Counted from the first letter of the stretch, positions 7,581-17,205 are shown. The stretch: 49,975 nucleotides of DNA from Alphaproteobacteria bacterium (GCA_017308375.1 JAFKEW010000011.1:1-49975), one strand, 5' to 3'. The notes: generated from the letters alone by a model not told the origin. Numbers and translations are program-made.

Positions 7581-8837
7581 ATGACCATCATTGTTCTGGG
7601 TGCTGGTGTCGTTGGCGTGACCTCGGCCTATTATCTGGCAAAGGCCGGTCATCAGGTGACCGTGATCGACCGCCAGCCGGGTGCCGCACGCGAAACAAGT
7701 TTCGCCAATGCGGGCGAAATCTCGCCCGGCTACGCCTCGCCATGGGCGGCGCCCGGTGTGCCCTTCAAAGCATTGAAATGGATGTTCATGAAGAACGCGC
7801 CGCTTGTGCTGCGCCCGGTGTTCGATTGGGCGACCATCGCATGGCTGGCGCAGATGCTGCGCAATTGCACGGCAAAACGCTACGCGGTGAACAAGGCGCG
7901 CATGTTGCGGCTGGCAGAATATAGCCGCGATTGTCTGGATGAACTGCGCAGCGAAACCAACATCGCTTACGACCAGCGCATGCAGGGCACGTTGCAGGTG
8001 TTCCGCACCCAGCGGCAGTTCGACGGTATGGCCCGCGACATCGAAATCCTGCGGGCTGCCGGTGTGCCGTTTGAGGTTCTGGACCCGCAGGGCTGTGCCG
8101 CGGCCGAGCCCGGCCTTGCGCCCGTGCGGGACCACATCACCGGCGGGCTTCGCCTGCCGCATGACGAGACCGGCGATTGCTTCCTGTTCACCAACGCACT
8201 CGCCTCGCAGGCGGAGGCGCTTGGCGTCACCTTCCGTTACGATACCGCGATCCAGCGCCTGATCCACGAAGGCGGCCGCGTAACCGGCATTCAACTCGGC
8301 AGCGGTGAAGTGCTTGCGGCCGACCATTTCGTTGCCGCGCTCGGCAGTTACACGCCGCGTCTTCTCGCGCCGCTGGGTCTCAGGCTGCCGGTCTATCCGG
8401 TGAAGGGCTATTCCATCACCCTTCCCATCGTGAACCCGGAGCGCGCGCCCGTTTCCACCGTGATGGATGAAACCTACAAGGTCGCCATCACCCGGTTGGG
8501 GGATCGCATTCGCGTTGGCGGCATTGCGGAGATTGCGGGTTTCGACCGCACCTTGCGCGAGGCGCGGCGCAGGACACTGGAAAAATCGGTCGGCGATCTC
8601 TTTGGCGGTGCGGGTGATCTCTCTGCCGCCAAATTCTGGTGCGGGCTCCGGCCGATGACGCCGGATGGCACGCCGCTGGTCGGACCGACGCGATTCAGGA
8701 ATCTCCATCTCAACACCGGCCACGGCACCTTGGGCTGGACCATGGCCTGTGGCTCCGCCCGCGTGCTGTCCGACATGGTGAGCGGTGCAAAACCAGAAAT
8801 CGAAACCGCCGATTATGCGCTTTCCCGCTATGCCTGA
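7581..8837 (+). CDS. D-amino acid dehydrogenase, small subunit type
   Basis: A 418-residue FAD oxidoreductase of the DadA type, oxidising D-alanine and other D-amino acids to 2-oxo acids and passing electrons to the membrane chain. The Rossmann motif is at the N-terminus ([20 protein letters not shown]), followed by [19 protein letters not shown], typical of DadA. The C-terminal FAD block is [17 protein letters not shown] and [14 protein letters not shown]. The start is ATG 7581, 11 bases after the racemase-like gene, so the two are co-transcribed. The ORF extends further upstream, but homology begins at 7581. With a divergent Lrp regulator it forms an alanine catabolic locus. Confidence 0.93.
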   Translation: MTIIVLGAGVVGVTSAYYLAKAGHQVTVIDRQPGAARETSFANAGEISPGYASPWAAPGVPFKALKWMFMKNAPLVLRPVFDWATIAWLAQMLRNCTAKRYAVNKARMLRLAEYSRDCLDELRSETNIAYDQRMQGTLQVFRTQRQFDGMARDIEILRAAGVPFEVLDPQGCAAAEPGLAPVRDHITGGLRLPHDETGDCFLFTNALASQAEALGVTFRYDTAIQRLIHEGGRVTGIQLGSGEVLAADHFVAALGSYTPRLLAPLGLRLPVYPVKGYSITLPIVNPERAPVSTVMDETYKVAITRLGDRIRVGGIAEIAGFDRTLREARRRTLEKSVGDLFGGAGDLSAAKFWCGLRPMTPDGTPLVGPTRFRNLHLNTGHGTLGWTMACGSARVLSDMVSGAKPEIETADYALSRYA

Positions 8838-8937
8838 ACCACATGTCACGCACGCCGGTTTGCGGACGAACTGCGAAAGCGGCACTCTCGCCATCGGCAC
8901 TCAGACCGGCTTACTGCCGTAAAAGGACATAATTTCC

Positions 8938-10260
8938 ATGACCGCGCTTTCGACCAATCAGCTTGAAGCGTTCTGGCTTCCCTTCACGCCCAATACCGAG
9001 TTCAAGCGCAATCCGCGCATCATCACCGGTGCGGAGGGGATGTATTACCGCGATCAGGCGGGGCGGAAGATACTCGATTCCTCCGCCGGTCTATGGTGCT
9101 CCAACGCCGGGCATTGCCGCGCCCCGATCGTCAAGGCGATTCAGGAAACAGCCGCCACGCTCGACTTCGCACCGAACTTCCAGTTCGGCCACCCCAAGGC
9201 GTTCGAGGCTGCAGCCAAGATCGCCGCACTGGCGCCCGGCAATCTCAATCATGTCTTCTTCGCCAATTCGGGGTCGGAAGCTGCTGATACTGCGGTGAAG
9301 ATCGCAGTGGCCTGGCACCGCGCCCGCGGGGAAGGCACGCGCACCCGCATCGTGGGCCGCGAACGCGCCTATCACGGTGTCGGTATGGCGGGCATTTCGG
9401 CCGGCGGCATCGGCACCAACAGGCGCTGGTTCGACGCGCTGACCTTTCCGGCCAGCCATCTGCCCGCCACCTATAACCGCGCCGAACAGGCGTTCAGCAA
9501 AGGCCAGCCGGTGTGGGGCGGCCATCTGGCCGATGAACTGGAGAAGATCATCACCCTGCACGACGCCTCCACCATCGCGGCCGTGATCGTGGAGCCGATG
9601 GCGGGCTCCACCGGCGTGCTGCCGCCGCCAAAGGGCTATCTCGAAAAACTCCGCACCATCACCGAACAGCACGGCATCTTGCTGATCTTCGACGAAGTGA
9701 TCACCGGCTTCGGCCGCCTGGGCGCCGGGTTCGCGGCGGAGCGTTTCGGTGTCACGCCCGACATCATCACCTTTGCCAAGGGTGTCACCTCCGGCACCGT
9801 GCCGATGGGCGGCGCGATTGTGGACAGGCGCATCTACGAACAGTTCATGACCGGCCCGGATCATGCCATCGACATGTTCCACGGCTACACCTATTCCGGC
9901 CACCCGCTGGCGGCGGCCGCGGCTTGCGCCACCATCGATCTTTATCGCGACGAAGGCTTGTTTGAACGCTCTGCCGCCCTCGAACCCTATTTTGAACAGG
10001 CCGTGCACAGCCTGCGCGGCACGCCGCTGGTTCAGGACATTCGCAATATCGGCCTTGCCGCGGCGATCGATCTGGAGCCGGTTACCGGGGCGCCGGGCAA
10101 GCGCGCTTTCGACGTTATGAAAACCATGTTCTTCGACAAGGATGTGGTGATCCGCATCGCGGGCGACTGCGTCGCCTTCTCTCCGCCGCTGATCGCCGAA
10201 CAATCTCACATCGACGAAATGACCGGCAAACTGGCAGAGGTGCTGAAAGCGGCTGCCTGA
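8938..10260 (+). CDS. Omega-amino acid:pyruvate aminotransferase (class III)
   Basis: A 440-residue PLP class III aminotransferase, closest in pattern to beta-alanine:pyruvate transaminases. Seen: FWLPFTPNTEFKRNPRI at the N-terminus (typical of this subgroup), the phosphate-binding FFANSGSEAADTA, the aspartate in LLIFDEVITGFGRLG, and the Schiff-base lysine in TFAKGVTSGTVPMGGA. It transfers an omega-amino group to pyruvate and so makes alanine, which fits its position 100 bases after dadA in the same direction. It probably feeds the alanine pathway there. The exact amine substrate is not determinable. Confidence 0.92.
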   Translation: MTALSTNQLEAFWLPFTPNTEFKRNPRIITGAEGMYYRDQAGRKILDSSAGLWCSNAGHCRAPIVKAIQETAATLDFAPNFQFGHPKAFEAAAKIAALAPGNLNHVFFANSGSEAADTAVKIAVAWHRARGEGTRTRIVGRERAYHGVGMAGISAGGIGTNRRWFDALTFPASHLPATYNRAEQAFSKGQPVWGGHLADELEKIITLHDASTIAAVIVEPMAGSTGVLPPPKGYLEKLRTITEQHGILLIFDEVITGFGRLGAGFAAERFGVTPDIITFAKGVTSGTVPMGGAIVDRRIYEQFMTGPDHAIDMFHGYTYSGHPLAAAAACATIDLYRDEGLFERSAALEPYFEQAVHSLRGTPLVQDIRNIGLAAAIDLEPVTGAPGKRAFDVMKTMFFDKDVVIRIAGDCVAFSPPLIAEQSHIDEMTGKLAEVLKAAA

Positions 10261-10266
10261 CTGCCC

Positions 10267-11430
10267 CTACCCCCGCGCCGGACTGGAAACCGGAAATTGC
10301 CCGGCCAGCACCGGATCGGGCAATTCCCGCCCGTTCCCGCCATGCAGGCGAAGGCCTTCCGGCACATGCACGGTCGAGGTCGGCACCGCAAGTTCCGCAT
10401 CATGCGCACGAACGATGCCGGCAATCCGCAGCAGAAGATCCTCCTTGATCTGCATGTAATCGGTATAGGAGGTGCTGACCGTGAAGGCATAAAGATAAAG
10501 CTTCAGCGCGAACTCACCGCAACTGTCGAAGCGGAACACGAAGAAGTCGTGTTCGATGCCGGGATATTCGCCCAGCATCGCGTTGGTCTCCGCAACGATG
10601 GCTTCCACCTTGCCGACATCGCAATAGCGCAGATGCAGATATTCTGTGATCCGCCGGTTGGTCATGCGCGAATGGTTGATCAGCACCGCTGTGTTGAACA
10701 GCGAATTGGGCACATAGAACGGCCTGCGGTCGAAACCCATGATCCGCGTGGCGCGCCAGCCAATCTCCTGCACCTCTCCCATCACGTCATGCTCCGGCAT
10801 GATGATCCATTCGCCGACCTTGAACGGCTTGCTGGCGTAAACCGTCAACCCGCCGAACAGATTGGCGACAAGTCCCTGCGCCGCGAACCCGATTGCGATG
10901 CCGCCGATCCCGCCGAATGCCAGAAGACCGGAAATGGAAAAGCCGAGCGCCTGCAACGCCACCAGGATCGCGGTGATCATGATGGAGGCGCGCACCAGCT
11001 TGCCGATGGCATCCACCGCCGTGGGATCAAGCTCCCGCCCCTCCCGGCTCGCGCGCACGCGGATGTTCTGTTCGATGCGCTGCACGACGCGCAGCAGAAA
11101 CCACGCCATCAGACCGATGACGGCCACATCGCGCGCCGGCGGAAATATCTGCGACAGCAACGAAAACTGCCCGCCATGGTTCAACAATTTGACGACAATG
11201 CTGAGGCCGATGATCCAGACCACACCACGCGCGGGCTGGCTTGCCGCGCTGAAGAACGCTTCTTCCCACAGCCGCCCTTTCGCTTCGGTGCGCCGCGCAA
11301 TCGCGGTCAGCACGCGATGCAGAACGGCATTGACGGCCAGCACCGTGAAAACGATGACGAATGCGAAGATGGCACCTGACCAGTGCCCGTAAAATCCGGT
11401 GATCCAGTTGTACAAAGCAGTATCGTTCAA
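10267..11430 (-). CDS. MscS family mechanosensitive ion channel
   Basis: A 387-residue membrane protein with several N-terminal helices and the conserved MscS pore and beta domain (GLVANLFGGLTVYASKPFKVGEWI, residues about 190-215). The C-terminal alpha/beta vestibule domain follows. The family opens under membrane tension to release osmolytes. The start is set at TTG 11430 because AGGAGG lies seven bases upstream; the longer GTG at 11475 has no ribosome site. The gene converges on the aminotransferase with a six-base gap and is about 100 bases from feoB on the same strand. Confidence 0.9.
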   Translation of the reverse strand: MNDTALYNWITGFYGHWSGAIFAFVIVFTVLAVNAVLHRVLTAIARRTEAKGRLWEEAFFSAASQPARGVVWIIGLSIVVKLLNHGGQFSLLSQIFPPARDVAVIGLMAWFLLRVVQRIEQNIRVRASREGRELDPTAVDAIGKLVRASIMITAILVALQALGFSISGLLAFGGIGGIAIGFAAQGLVANLFGGLTVYASKPFKVGEWIIMPEHDVMGEVQEIGWRATRIMGFDRRPFYVPNSLFNTAVLINHSRMTNRRITEYLHLRYCDVGKVEAIVAETNAMLGEYPGIEHDFFVFRFDSCGEFALKLYLYAFTVSTSYTDYMQIKEDLLLRIAGIVRAHDAELAVPTSTVHVPEGLRLHGGNGRELPDPVLAGQFPVSSPARG

Positions 11431-11532
11431 CGCTCTGCCTCCTGTCTGCGATGTGGGGATGGCGTCACCCAACACAAATGGCGGCAGAGCGCAACCGTTG
11501 CGATGGAACGGTTACGGAACATCGATGCAGTT

Positions 11533-13401
11533 TCAGCCGAACAAGGCGCTCGCGACGTGATAGACGATGAACGATGCGATATAGGCCAGCGTGATCATGT
11601 AGGTGAACATCACACTCGGCCACAGCCAGCCATTGGTCTCACGTTTCACCACCGCAAGCGTGGAAAGGCATTGCGGCGCGAACACATACCAGGTGAGGAA
11701 CGATAGCGCGGTCGCCAGCGGCCAGCTTGCGGCCAGCGCGGCGCCCAGCGTACCGGTCCCCACCTGTCCACCGATGGCATAAACGGTGCCGAGCGCACCC
11801 ACGGCCACTTCGCGTGCCGCAATGCCCGGTACCAGCGCCACCGCCATCTGCCAGGTGAAGCCGATCGGCGCCAGAAGCGGATGGATCAAATGCCCTAACA
11901 TGCCCGCGAAGCTGTAATCGATCGCGGGGCCGGTTGCACCTTCCGGTGCGCCCGGAAAGCTGCTCAGGAACCACACCACCACCATCAGCGAGAAAATGAT
12001 GGTGCCGGCCCGGCGCAGGAAGATCTTGCCGCGCTGCCACACCCCGCGCAGCACGTTCGTCACGTCCGGCACCTTGTAGGACGGCAGTTCGATCAGGAAC
12101 GGCTCGCTCGCGCTGCGCCACAGGATCTTGCGAATGACAAAGGCCACGAGCAGCGCGCTGATAATGCCGGTGGCATAAAGCCCGAACATCACCAGTCCCT
12201 GCAGATTGGCGAAGCCCCACACCAGTTTCTGCGGGATGAAGGCGGAGATGATCAGCGTGTAGACCGGAATGCGCGCCGAACATGTGGTCAGCGGCGCGAC
12301 CAGTATGGTGGTCAGCCGGTCGCGTTTGTTGTCGATCACGCGCGCCGCCATGATGCCCGGAATGGCGCAGGCAAAGCTCGACAACAGCGGAATGAAGGCG
12401 CGCCCATGCAGGCCCGCGGCCCCCATCAACCGGTCCATCAGGAACGCGGCGCGCGCCATGTAGCCGAAATCTTCCAGCAGGATGATGAAGAAGAACAGCA
12501 CCATGATCTGTGGTAGAAACACCACCACGCTGCCGACCCCGGCAATCAACCCATCGGCGATGAAACTGCGCAGCAATCCGTCCGGCAGATATTCGGCGAC
12601 CAGCGTGCCGAGCCAGGTGAAACCGGCATCGATCAGATCCATCACCGGCGTTGCCCAACTGAACACCGCCTGAAACATCAGGAACAGGATCACCAGCAGG
12701 ATCAGCGTGCCCGCCACGGGATGCAGCAGCACGGAATCGAGTCGCCCGGTCCATGTATCCGGGCGCAATGGCGGTTTGACGAATTCGCGCATGATCCGTT
12801 CGGAATCGCGATGCGCGGCGCGGATTTCCGCGGCACTCGGCTCGCGCCACGCGGTTGCGCCGTGCACGCCTTGCGCGGAGAGTTCGTCGAGCTTGCGCAG
12901 AAGCGCATCTAGCCCGCGCTTGCGTACCGCCACCGTGGTCACCACCGGCACGTTCAGTGCGCGCGACAGCCCGTCCAGATCGATGCGGATGCCCTGCCGC
13001 TCCGCGATGTCGAACATGTTGAGCACCAGCAACAACGGGCGGCCCACCTGTTTCAGTTCCAGCGCCAGCCGCAGCACCAGGCGCAGGTTGGTCGCGTCCG
13101 CCACACAGGCAATCACGTCGGGCGGTTCTTCACCCGGAAAGCGGCCCAGAACCACATCGCGCGTCACCGCTTCGTCCGGGCTGCGGGCGCGCAAGGAATA
13201 GGTCCCCGGCAAGTCCAGGATCAGCGCCTTGTGCCCGGCCGGCGTGGTCACTGTGCCGGCTTTGCGCTCCACCGTCACGCCGGGATAGTTCGCCACCTTC
13301 TGCCGCGCGCCGGTCAGCGCGTTGAACAGCGCCGTCTTGCCGGAATTCGGATTGCCGACCAGCGCGATCCGCGGCGCCGTTGCGCGGGCGGCATCGCTCA
13401 T
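11533..13401 (-). CDS. feoB: Ferrous iron transport protein B
   Basis: A 622-residue Fe2+ permease of the inner membrane with an N-terminal G-protein domain. G1 is GNPNSGKTALFNAL, followed by the switch II DLPGTYSL, G4 as NMFD, and the VTTVAVRKRGLDAL block. The membrane part has the two Gate repeats (LLSSFACAIPGIMAARVI and PGIAAREVAVGALGTVYA). It is somewhat shorter than the roughly 770-residue E. coli protein but within the family range. Its ATG overlaps the feoA stop, so the two are translationally coupled. A probable Fur site upstream of feoA suggests repression under iron sufficiency. No FeoC was seen. Confidence 0.96.
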   Translation of the reverse strand: MSDAARATAPRIALVGNPNSGKTALFNALTGARQKVANYPGVTVERKAGTVTTPAGHKALILDLPGTYSLRARSPDEAVTRDVVLGRFPGEEPPDVIACVADATNLRLVLRLALELKQVGRPLLLVLNMFDIAERQGIRIDLDGLSRALNVPVVTTVAVRKRGLDALLRKLDELSAQGVHGATAWREPSAAEIRAAHRDSERIMREFVKPPLRPDTWTGRLDSVLLHPVAGTLILLVILFLMFQAVFSWATPVMDLIDAGFTWLGTLVAEYLPDGLLRSFIADGLIAGVGSVVVFLPQIMVLFFFIILLEDFGYMARAAFLMDRLMGAAGLHGRAFIPLLSSFACAIPGIMAARVIDNKRDRLTTILVAPLTTCSARIPVYTLIISAFIPQKLVWGFANLQGLVMFGLYATGIISALLVAFVIRKILWRSASEPFLIELPSYKVPDVTNVLRGVWQRGKIFLRRAGTIIFSLMVVVWFLSSFPGAPEGATGPAIDYSFAGMLGHLIHPLLAPIGFTWQMAVALVPGIAAREVAVGALGTVYAIGGQVGTGTLGAALAASWPLATALSFLTWYVFAPQCLSTLAVVKRETNGWLWPSVMFTYMITLAYIASFIVYHVASALFG

Positions 13402-13676
13402 TGCGCCGCCATGTCCATTGCTGTGCAGTCCACGGTCACCGCGCGGGCCTCACGCCGGCGCAAGGCCACCCGCATATCGTCCAGCCGGATTGCAATCGGG
13501 TCGCGGCCGATCAGGCCTTCATGCAGCACCTGGAATCGCGCACCTTCGACGAAGCCCATCTCCAGCAGGCGCCGCTCCAGCTCCGCATGATCGATGGCGG
13601 CCTCATCCGTCACCGCGCCGGGCGTGATACCGATCACGACGCCCCGGTCGCCGATGCCAAGTTCGCTCAAACGCAA
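13398..13676 (-). CDS. feoA: Ferrous iron transport protein A
   Basis: A 92-residue SH3-like cytosolic partner of FeoB. The FeoA/DtxR C-terminal pattern is visible: LSELGIGDRGVVIGI at the start, ELERRLLEMGFVEGARFQVLHEG in the middle and DPIAIRLDDMRVALRRREA at the end. The TTG at 13676 is preferred because GGGAGAA lies just upstream and the product then has family length; the ATG at 13748 would add 24 residues that do not look like FeoA. The stop overlaps the feoB ATG by one dinucleotide. Confidence 0.9.
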   Translation of the reverse strand: MRLSELGIGDRGVVIGITPGAVTDEAAIDHAELERRLLEMGFVEGARFQVLHEGLIGRDPIAIRLDDMRVALRRREARAVTVDCTAMDMAAQ

Positions 13677-13723
13677 GATCGTTCTCCCGGCAGCCCGTCG
13701 CGAAGCCCCATTCCGTTGGAGGC

Positions 13724-13747
13724 TAATGCGAACCATTCTCAGTTGCA
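13724..13747 (-). promoter_or_regulatory. Probable Fur-type iron box upstream of feoA
   Basis: Read on the minus strand, the site is TGCAACTGAGAAT followed by GGTTCGCATTA. The core TGAGAAT-G-GTTCGCA resembles the 7-1-7 Fur consensus TGATAAT-N-ATTATCA, with matches in both half-sites. It sits about 50 bases upstream of the TTG start of feoA, where a promoter is expected. Alphaproteobacteria may use Fur, Mur, Irr or RirA, so the bound protein is not certain. Confidence 0.5.
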
Positions 13748-13909
13748 ATGTGGCCGAAGCCAGCCTAAACAGCGGCGAAACCGCGCGGCAGTTCCTTATG
13801 GGTATTGCCGCGAGGTCCGTTAATGGCCGATTGGCGCAGGCCCCTTTGTCCGCTATGGGACTGCCCGCAGGCCATTGATGGGCCGCACAACCTCAGACCG
13901 ACGGCATCC

Positions 13910-14740
13910 ATGTCCCAACCCATGCTTGCGTCCGGCGACGGGCGGGTTCACCGCGATTGTCCCTCCTGCCGCGCACCGGCCCGAAGCGCGCGGCTGGTCC
14001 ATTACAGCCATCCCGACTGGCCGATGAAGCAATGCCCGGATTGCGGGCTGATCTACCTCGAATGGGTTCCGGCTTATGGCGCCCTCTATGACGAAATCGC
14101 CTGGACCCGGCAGCACAAGCGTGAGGAAGAACGCCGCCTGAAGGAACAGCCGATCCTGGCCCGGATCGACATGATGACCCGCTGGCGCCTCGGCCTGTTC
14201 GGCGATGCCACGCCGGCATCCGGCATGAAACAGTTCGCCAGGCCGGGCCCGGTGCTGGATGTCGGCTGCAGCGTCGGCAAGGGCTTTGCCGCCCTCGCAC
14301 CCGCCTATATCCCCCATGGAATCGAGATCGAATCCCGCGCGGCGGCCATCGCGGCGGCGGCGTTCGAACCGCGCGGCGGCCGCGTCGTCAATGCCGATGG
14401 CGTCACCGGCCTGTCTCAGTTTCCCGAACACCATTTCACCGGGGTCACCCTGTGGTCCTACCTCGAACATGAGGCCCGCCCCCGCGAATCGCTCGAGGCG
14501 GTGCGCCGCGTGCTGCGCAAAGATGGCGTGGCCCTGATCAAGGTCCCCAACTATGCCTGCTGGAACCGGATGGTGCTGGGCCACAAATGGCCGGGCTTCC
14601 GTCACCCCGACCACGTGCAGTATTTCACGCCGCCAACCTTGGCCTTTCTGGCCAAAATAACCGGCTTCGATGTGAAATTCCGCCTCTATGGGCAAATCCC
14701 GCTGAACGACAACATGTACGCGGTGCTGCGCCCGCGTTAG
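13910..14740 (+). CDS. Class I SAM-dependent methyltransferase with N-terminal zinc ribbon
   Basis: About 276 residues. The N-terminus has two CxxC pairs (CPSC and CPDC), a probable zinc ribbon like those of the sugar or small-molecule C-methyltransferase subgroup. The SAM-binding motif I VLDVGCSVGKGF follows, with an acidic residue at the end of strand 2 (GIEIE) and the LEHEARPRESLEAVRRVLRKDG motif of Methyltransf_11/23 enzymes. The substrate is unknown. Starts at 13805 and 13823 are possible, but the sequence before the ATG at 13910 has no family character. It is divergent from feoA and is followed by cysK after 57 bases. Confidence 0.8.
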   Translation: MSQPMLASGDGRVHRDCPSCRAPARSARLVHYSHPDWPMKQCPDCGLIYLEWVPAYGALYDEIAWTRQHKREEERRLKEQPILARIDMMTRWRLGLFGDATPASGMKQFARPGPVLDVGCSVGKGFAALAPAYIPHGIEIESRAAAIAAAAFEPRGGRVVNADGVTGLSQFPEHHFTGVTLWSYLEHEARPRESLEAVRRVLRKDGVALIKVPNYACWNRMVLGHKWPGFRHPDHVQYFTPPTLAFLAKITGFDVKFRLYGQIPLNDNMYAVLRPR

Positions 14741-14797
14741 CGGAAAAGCTGCCAATCCTCGCTTGAAGGGCGCGCGCGGCACCATTAGTTTCAAATC

Positions 14798-15835
14798 ATG
14801 GAAATCAAAAAAGATGTGCTGGACGCGGTCGGCAACACGCCGTTGATCCGGCTGAAACACGCCTCCGAACTGACGGGCTGCGAAATCCTCGCCAAGGCGG
14901 AGTTCATGAACCCCGGCCAGTCGGTGAAGGATCGCGCCGCGCTATTTATCATTCAGGACGCGATTGCCCGTGGCCAGCTTCGCCCCGGTGGCACCATCGT
15001 GGAAGGCACGGCGGGCAATACCGGCATCGGACTTGCCGTGATCGCCAACGCGATGGGGTTCAAGACCGCCATCGTCATCCCGGACACGCAAAGCCAGGAA
15101 AAGAAGGATGCCTTGCGCCTTCTCGGGGCCCAGTTGATCGAGGTGCCGGCGGTTCCCTACAAAGACCCCAATAATTATGTGAAATTGTCCGGCCGCCTGG
15201 CCGAGCAACTGGCGAAGGAAAATCCGGCCGGCGCCGTCTGGGCCAATCAGTTCGACAACGTCGCCAACCGGCAGGCCCATGTCGAAGGCACCGGCCCGGA
15301 AATCTGGGCCCAGACCGATGGCAAGGTGGATGGCTTCACCTGCGCGGTCGGCAGCGGCGGCACGCTTGGCGGTGTCGCCATCGCGCTGAAGGAGCGGAAC
15401 AAGAATATCCGCATTGCCGCCGCTGACCCGATGGGGGCCGCGATCTACTCCTGGATCAAGACCGGCGAACTCAAATCCTCCGGCAATTCGATCACCGAAG
15501 GCATCGGCCAGGGCCGCGTCACCGCCAATCTGGAAGGCGCGCCGATCGACGACGCGTATCAGATTCCAGATGAAGAAGCTCTGCCTATCATCTTCGATCT
15601 GTTGGAAAAAGAAGGGCTGTGCATGGGCGGCTCCACCGGCATCAATATCGCCGCTGCCATCCGCATGGCGCGTGACCTTGGCCCCGGCCACACCATTGTC
15701 ACCATTCTTTGCGACTACGGCACCCGCTATCAGAGCAAGCTGTTCAACCCGGCGTTCCTGCGTTCCAAAGGCCTGCCCACGCCGGGCTGGCTTGCCGAAC
15801 CGGCGCCGTTGCCAAAGGTGCCTTTCGAAAAATGA
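14798..15835 (+). CDS. cysK: Cysteine synthase A family O-acetylserine sulfhydrylase
   Basis: A 345-residue PLP fold-type II enzyme making cysteine from O-acetylserine and sulfide. The lysine motif is NPGQSVKDRAA (about residue 44), the substrate loop EGTAGNTGIGLA, and the PLP phosphate loop GSGGTLGG. The C-terminal segment LCDYGTRYQSKLFNPAFL is typical of the longer alphaproteobacterial form; E. coli CysK has 323 residues. It overlaps the sulfurtransferase gene by ATGA, giving a coupled pair for making and mobilising sulfur. Confidence 0.92.
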   Translation: MEIKKDVLDAVGNTPLIRLKHASELTGCEILAKAEFMNPGQSVKDRAALFIIQDAIARGQLRPGGTIVEGTAGNTGIGLAVIANAMGFKTAIVIPDTQSQEKKDALRLLGAQLIEVPAVPYKDPNNYVKLSGRLAEQLAKENPAGAVWANQFDNVANRQAHVEGTGPEIWAQTDGKVDGFTCAVGSGGTLGGVAIALKERNKNIRIAAADPMGAAIYSWIKTGELKSSGNSITEGIGQGRVTANLEGAPIDDAYQIPDEEALPIIFDLLEKEGLCMGGSTGINIAAAIRMARDLGPGHTIVTILCDYGTRYQSKLFNPAFLRSKGLPTPGWLAEPAPLPKVPFEK

Positions 15836-16677
15836 AGCGTGCTTCGCCGCTGGTCTCCACCGATTGGCTTGCCCAGCATCTGGATGCGCCGGACGTGCGC
15901 ATCGCCGACGCCTCCTGGTATCTGCCTGCCGCGGGCCGCGATGCCCATGCCGAATATGTCTCCGCCCATATTCCCGGCGCGGTGTTCTTCGACATCGAGG
16001 ATCTGTCGGACGAGGCGAGCCCCCTGCCCCACATGCTGGCGCCCGCACCGAAATTCGCCAGCCGTATGCGCAAGCTGGGGCTGGGCGACGGCAATCTGAT
16101 CGTCGTGTATGATGGCGCCGGGATTTATTCTGCCGCACGGGCATGGTGGATGTTGCGCGCCATGGGCCATGAAGATGTGGTTGTGCTGGATGGCGGGCTG
16201 CCCAAATGGCGGCACGAAGGCCACCCGGTGGAGAATATGGAGAGCTTTCCCTACCCGCGCCATTTCACGCCGCGGCCCAATAACGGCCTTATCCGCACCC
16301 GCAGCCATATCGAAGCCAACCTTGCCAGCCGTGACGAACAGGTGGTCGATGCGCGCAGTGCGGCCCGCTTCGCCGGACAGGAAGCCGAGCCGCGCCCGGG
16401 CTTACGGTCTGGGCGCATTCCCGGCAGCCGAAATGTTCCGTATACAGAACTTGTGCTGGACGACGGCACGTTGCGCCCGCCGCACGAACTGACCGCGCTG
16501 TTCCGCGCCCGCGGCATCGACCTTACGCGCCCCGTCACGACAACCTGCGGTTCCGGCATCACGGCGGCGATCGTGCTTCTGGCGCTCAGTGTCAGCGGTG
16601 CGCAGGACCTCGCGCTCTATGACGGTTCCTGGGCCGAATGGGGGGCCGATACCGCGCTGCCCGTGGAAACCGGCTGA
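15832..16677 (+). CDS. sseA: 3-mercaptopyruvate sulfurtransferase (two-domain rhodanese)
   Basis: A 281-residue tandem rhodanese. The N-terminal non-catalytic domain has YVSAHIPGAVFFDIEDLSD and VVYDGAGIYSAARAWWMLR. The C-terminal domain ends in TTCGSGITAAIVLLAL with the active loop CGSGIT, whose cysteine accepts sulfur; the CGSGxT loop indicates mercaptopyruvate rather than thiosulfate as donor. The ATG at 15832 overlaps the cysK stop, so translational coupling is likely. Longer frames upstream lie inside cysK and were rejected. A GNAT gene follows after six bases. Confidence 0.92.
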   Translation: MKRASPLVSTDWLAQHLDAPDVRIADASWYLPAAGRDAHAEYVSAHIPGAVFFDIEDLSDEASPLPHMLAPAPKFASRMRKLGLGDGNLIVVYDGAGIYSAARAWWMLRAMGHEDVVVLDGGLPKWRHEGHPVENMESFPYPRHFTPRPNNGLIRTRSHIEANLASRDEQVVDARSAARFAGQEAEPRPGLRSGRIPGSRNVPYTELVLDDGTLRPPHELTALFRARGIDLTRPVTTTCGSGITAAIVLLALSVSGAQDLALYDGSWAEWGADTALPVETG

Positions 16678-16683
16678 ACCCCG

Positions 16684-17205
16684 ATGACGCGCCCGCGCCG
16701 CCTGCCCATGGTGGTCACGTTTCTGGAAATGACCGCGCGGCCGTCGATCCCGGTTATAGTGCATCCGCGCGAACAGGTGGCGATCCTGCACGCCAAGAAT
16801 CCGCCGGTGCATTTCTACCGCTATCTCTACGATGTCATCGGGCGGGCGTATTACTGGGTCGATCGCAAAAAGGTCGATGACAAGACGCTCGCCGATATCA
16901 TCGGTGCCTCGACGCTGGAGCTTTATGTGCTCTATGTCGAAGGTTGCCCGGCGGGCATGGCGGAACTCGATTTCGCCGATCCCGGCATTGCCCAGCTCGC
17001 CTATTTCGGTCTGGTGCCGGAATATGTCGGCCGCGGCCTTGGCCTTTTCTTTCTCCACCAGGCGGTCTCGCTCTGCTGGTCGCACCCGATCGACAAGGTT
17101 CTGGTCAATACCTGCACGCTGGATCACCCGCGCGCCCTGCCGCTCTATCAGCGCGCCGGCTTCGTGCCCTATGCGCGCGAAGACCGCTATATCGAACTCC
17201 TCTGA
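16684..17205 (+). CDS. GNAT family N-acetyltransferase
   Basis: A 173-residue acetyltransferase. The acetyl-CoA motif A is LAYFGLVPEYVGRGLGLFFL, with the pyrophosphate loop VGRGLG, and motif B follows as TLDHPRALPLYQRAGFVPY. The substrate is not predictable. It begins six bases after sseA in the same direction and so is probably the third gene of the cysK-sseA operon. This suggests an amino-acid or thiol-related acyl acceptor, but that is only context. Confidence 0.85.
   Translation: MTRPRRLPMVVTFLEMTARPSIPVIVHPREQVAILHAKNPPVHFYRYLYDVIGRAYYWVDRKKVDDKTLADIIGASTLELYVLYVEGCPAGMAELDFADPGIAQLAYFGLVPEYVGRGLGLFFLHQAVSLCWSHPIDKVLVNTCTLDHPRALPLYQRAGFVPYAREDRYIELL

Noticed and set aside
9091..10209. 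Long minus-strand frame opposite the aminotransferase gene
   Set aside because: Shadow ORF of a well-conserved plus-strand PLP enzyme; no recognisable protein pattern.
10297..11379. 360-residue plus-strand frame opposite the MscS gene
   Set aside because: Histidine- and arginine-rich shadow; the minus strand encodes the clear channel family.
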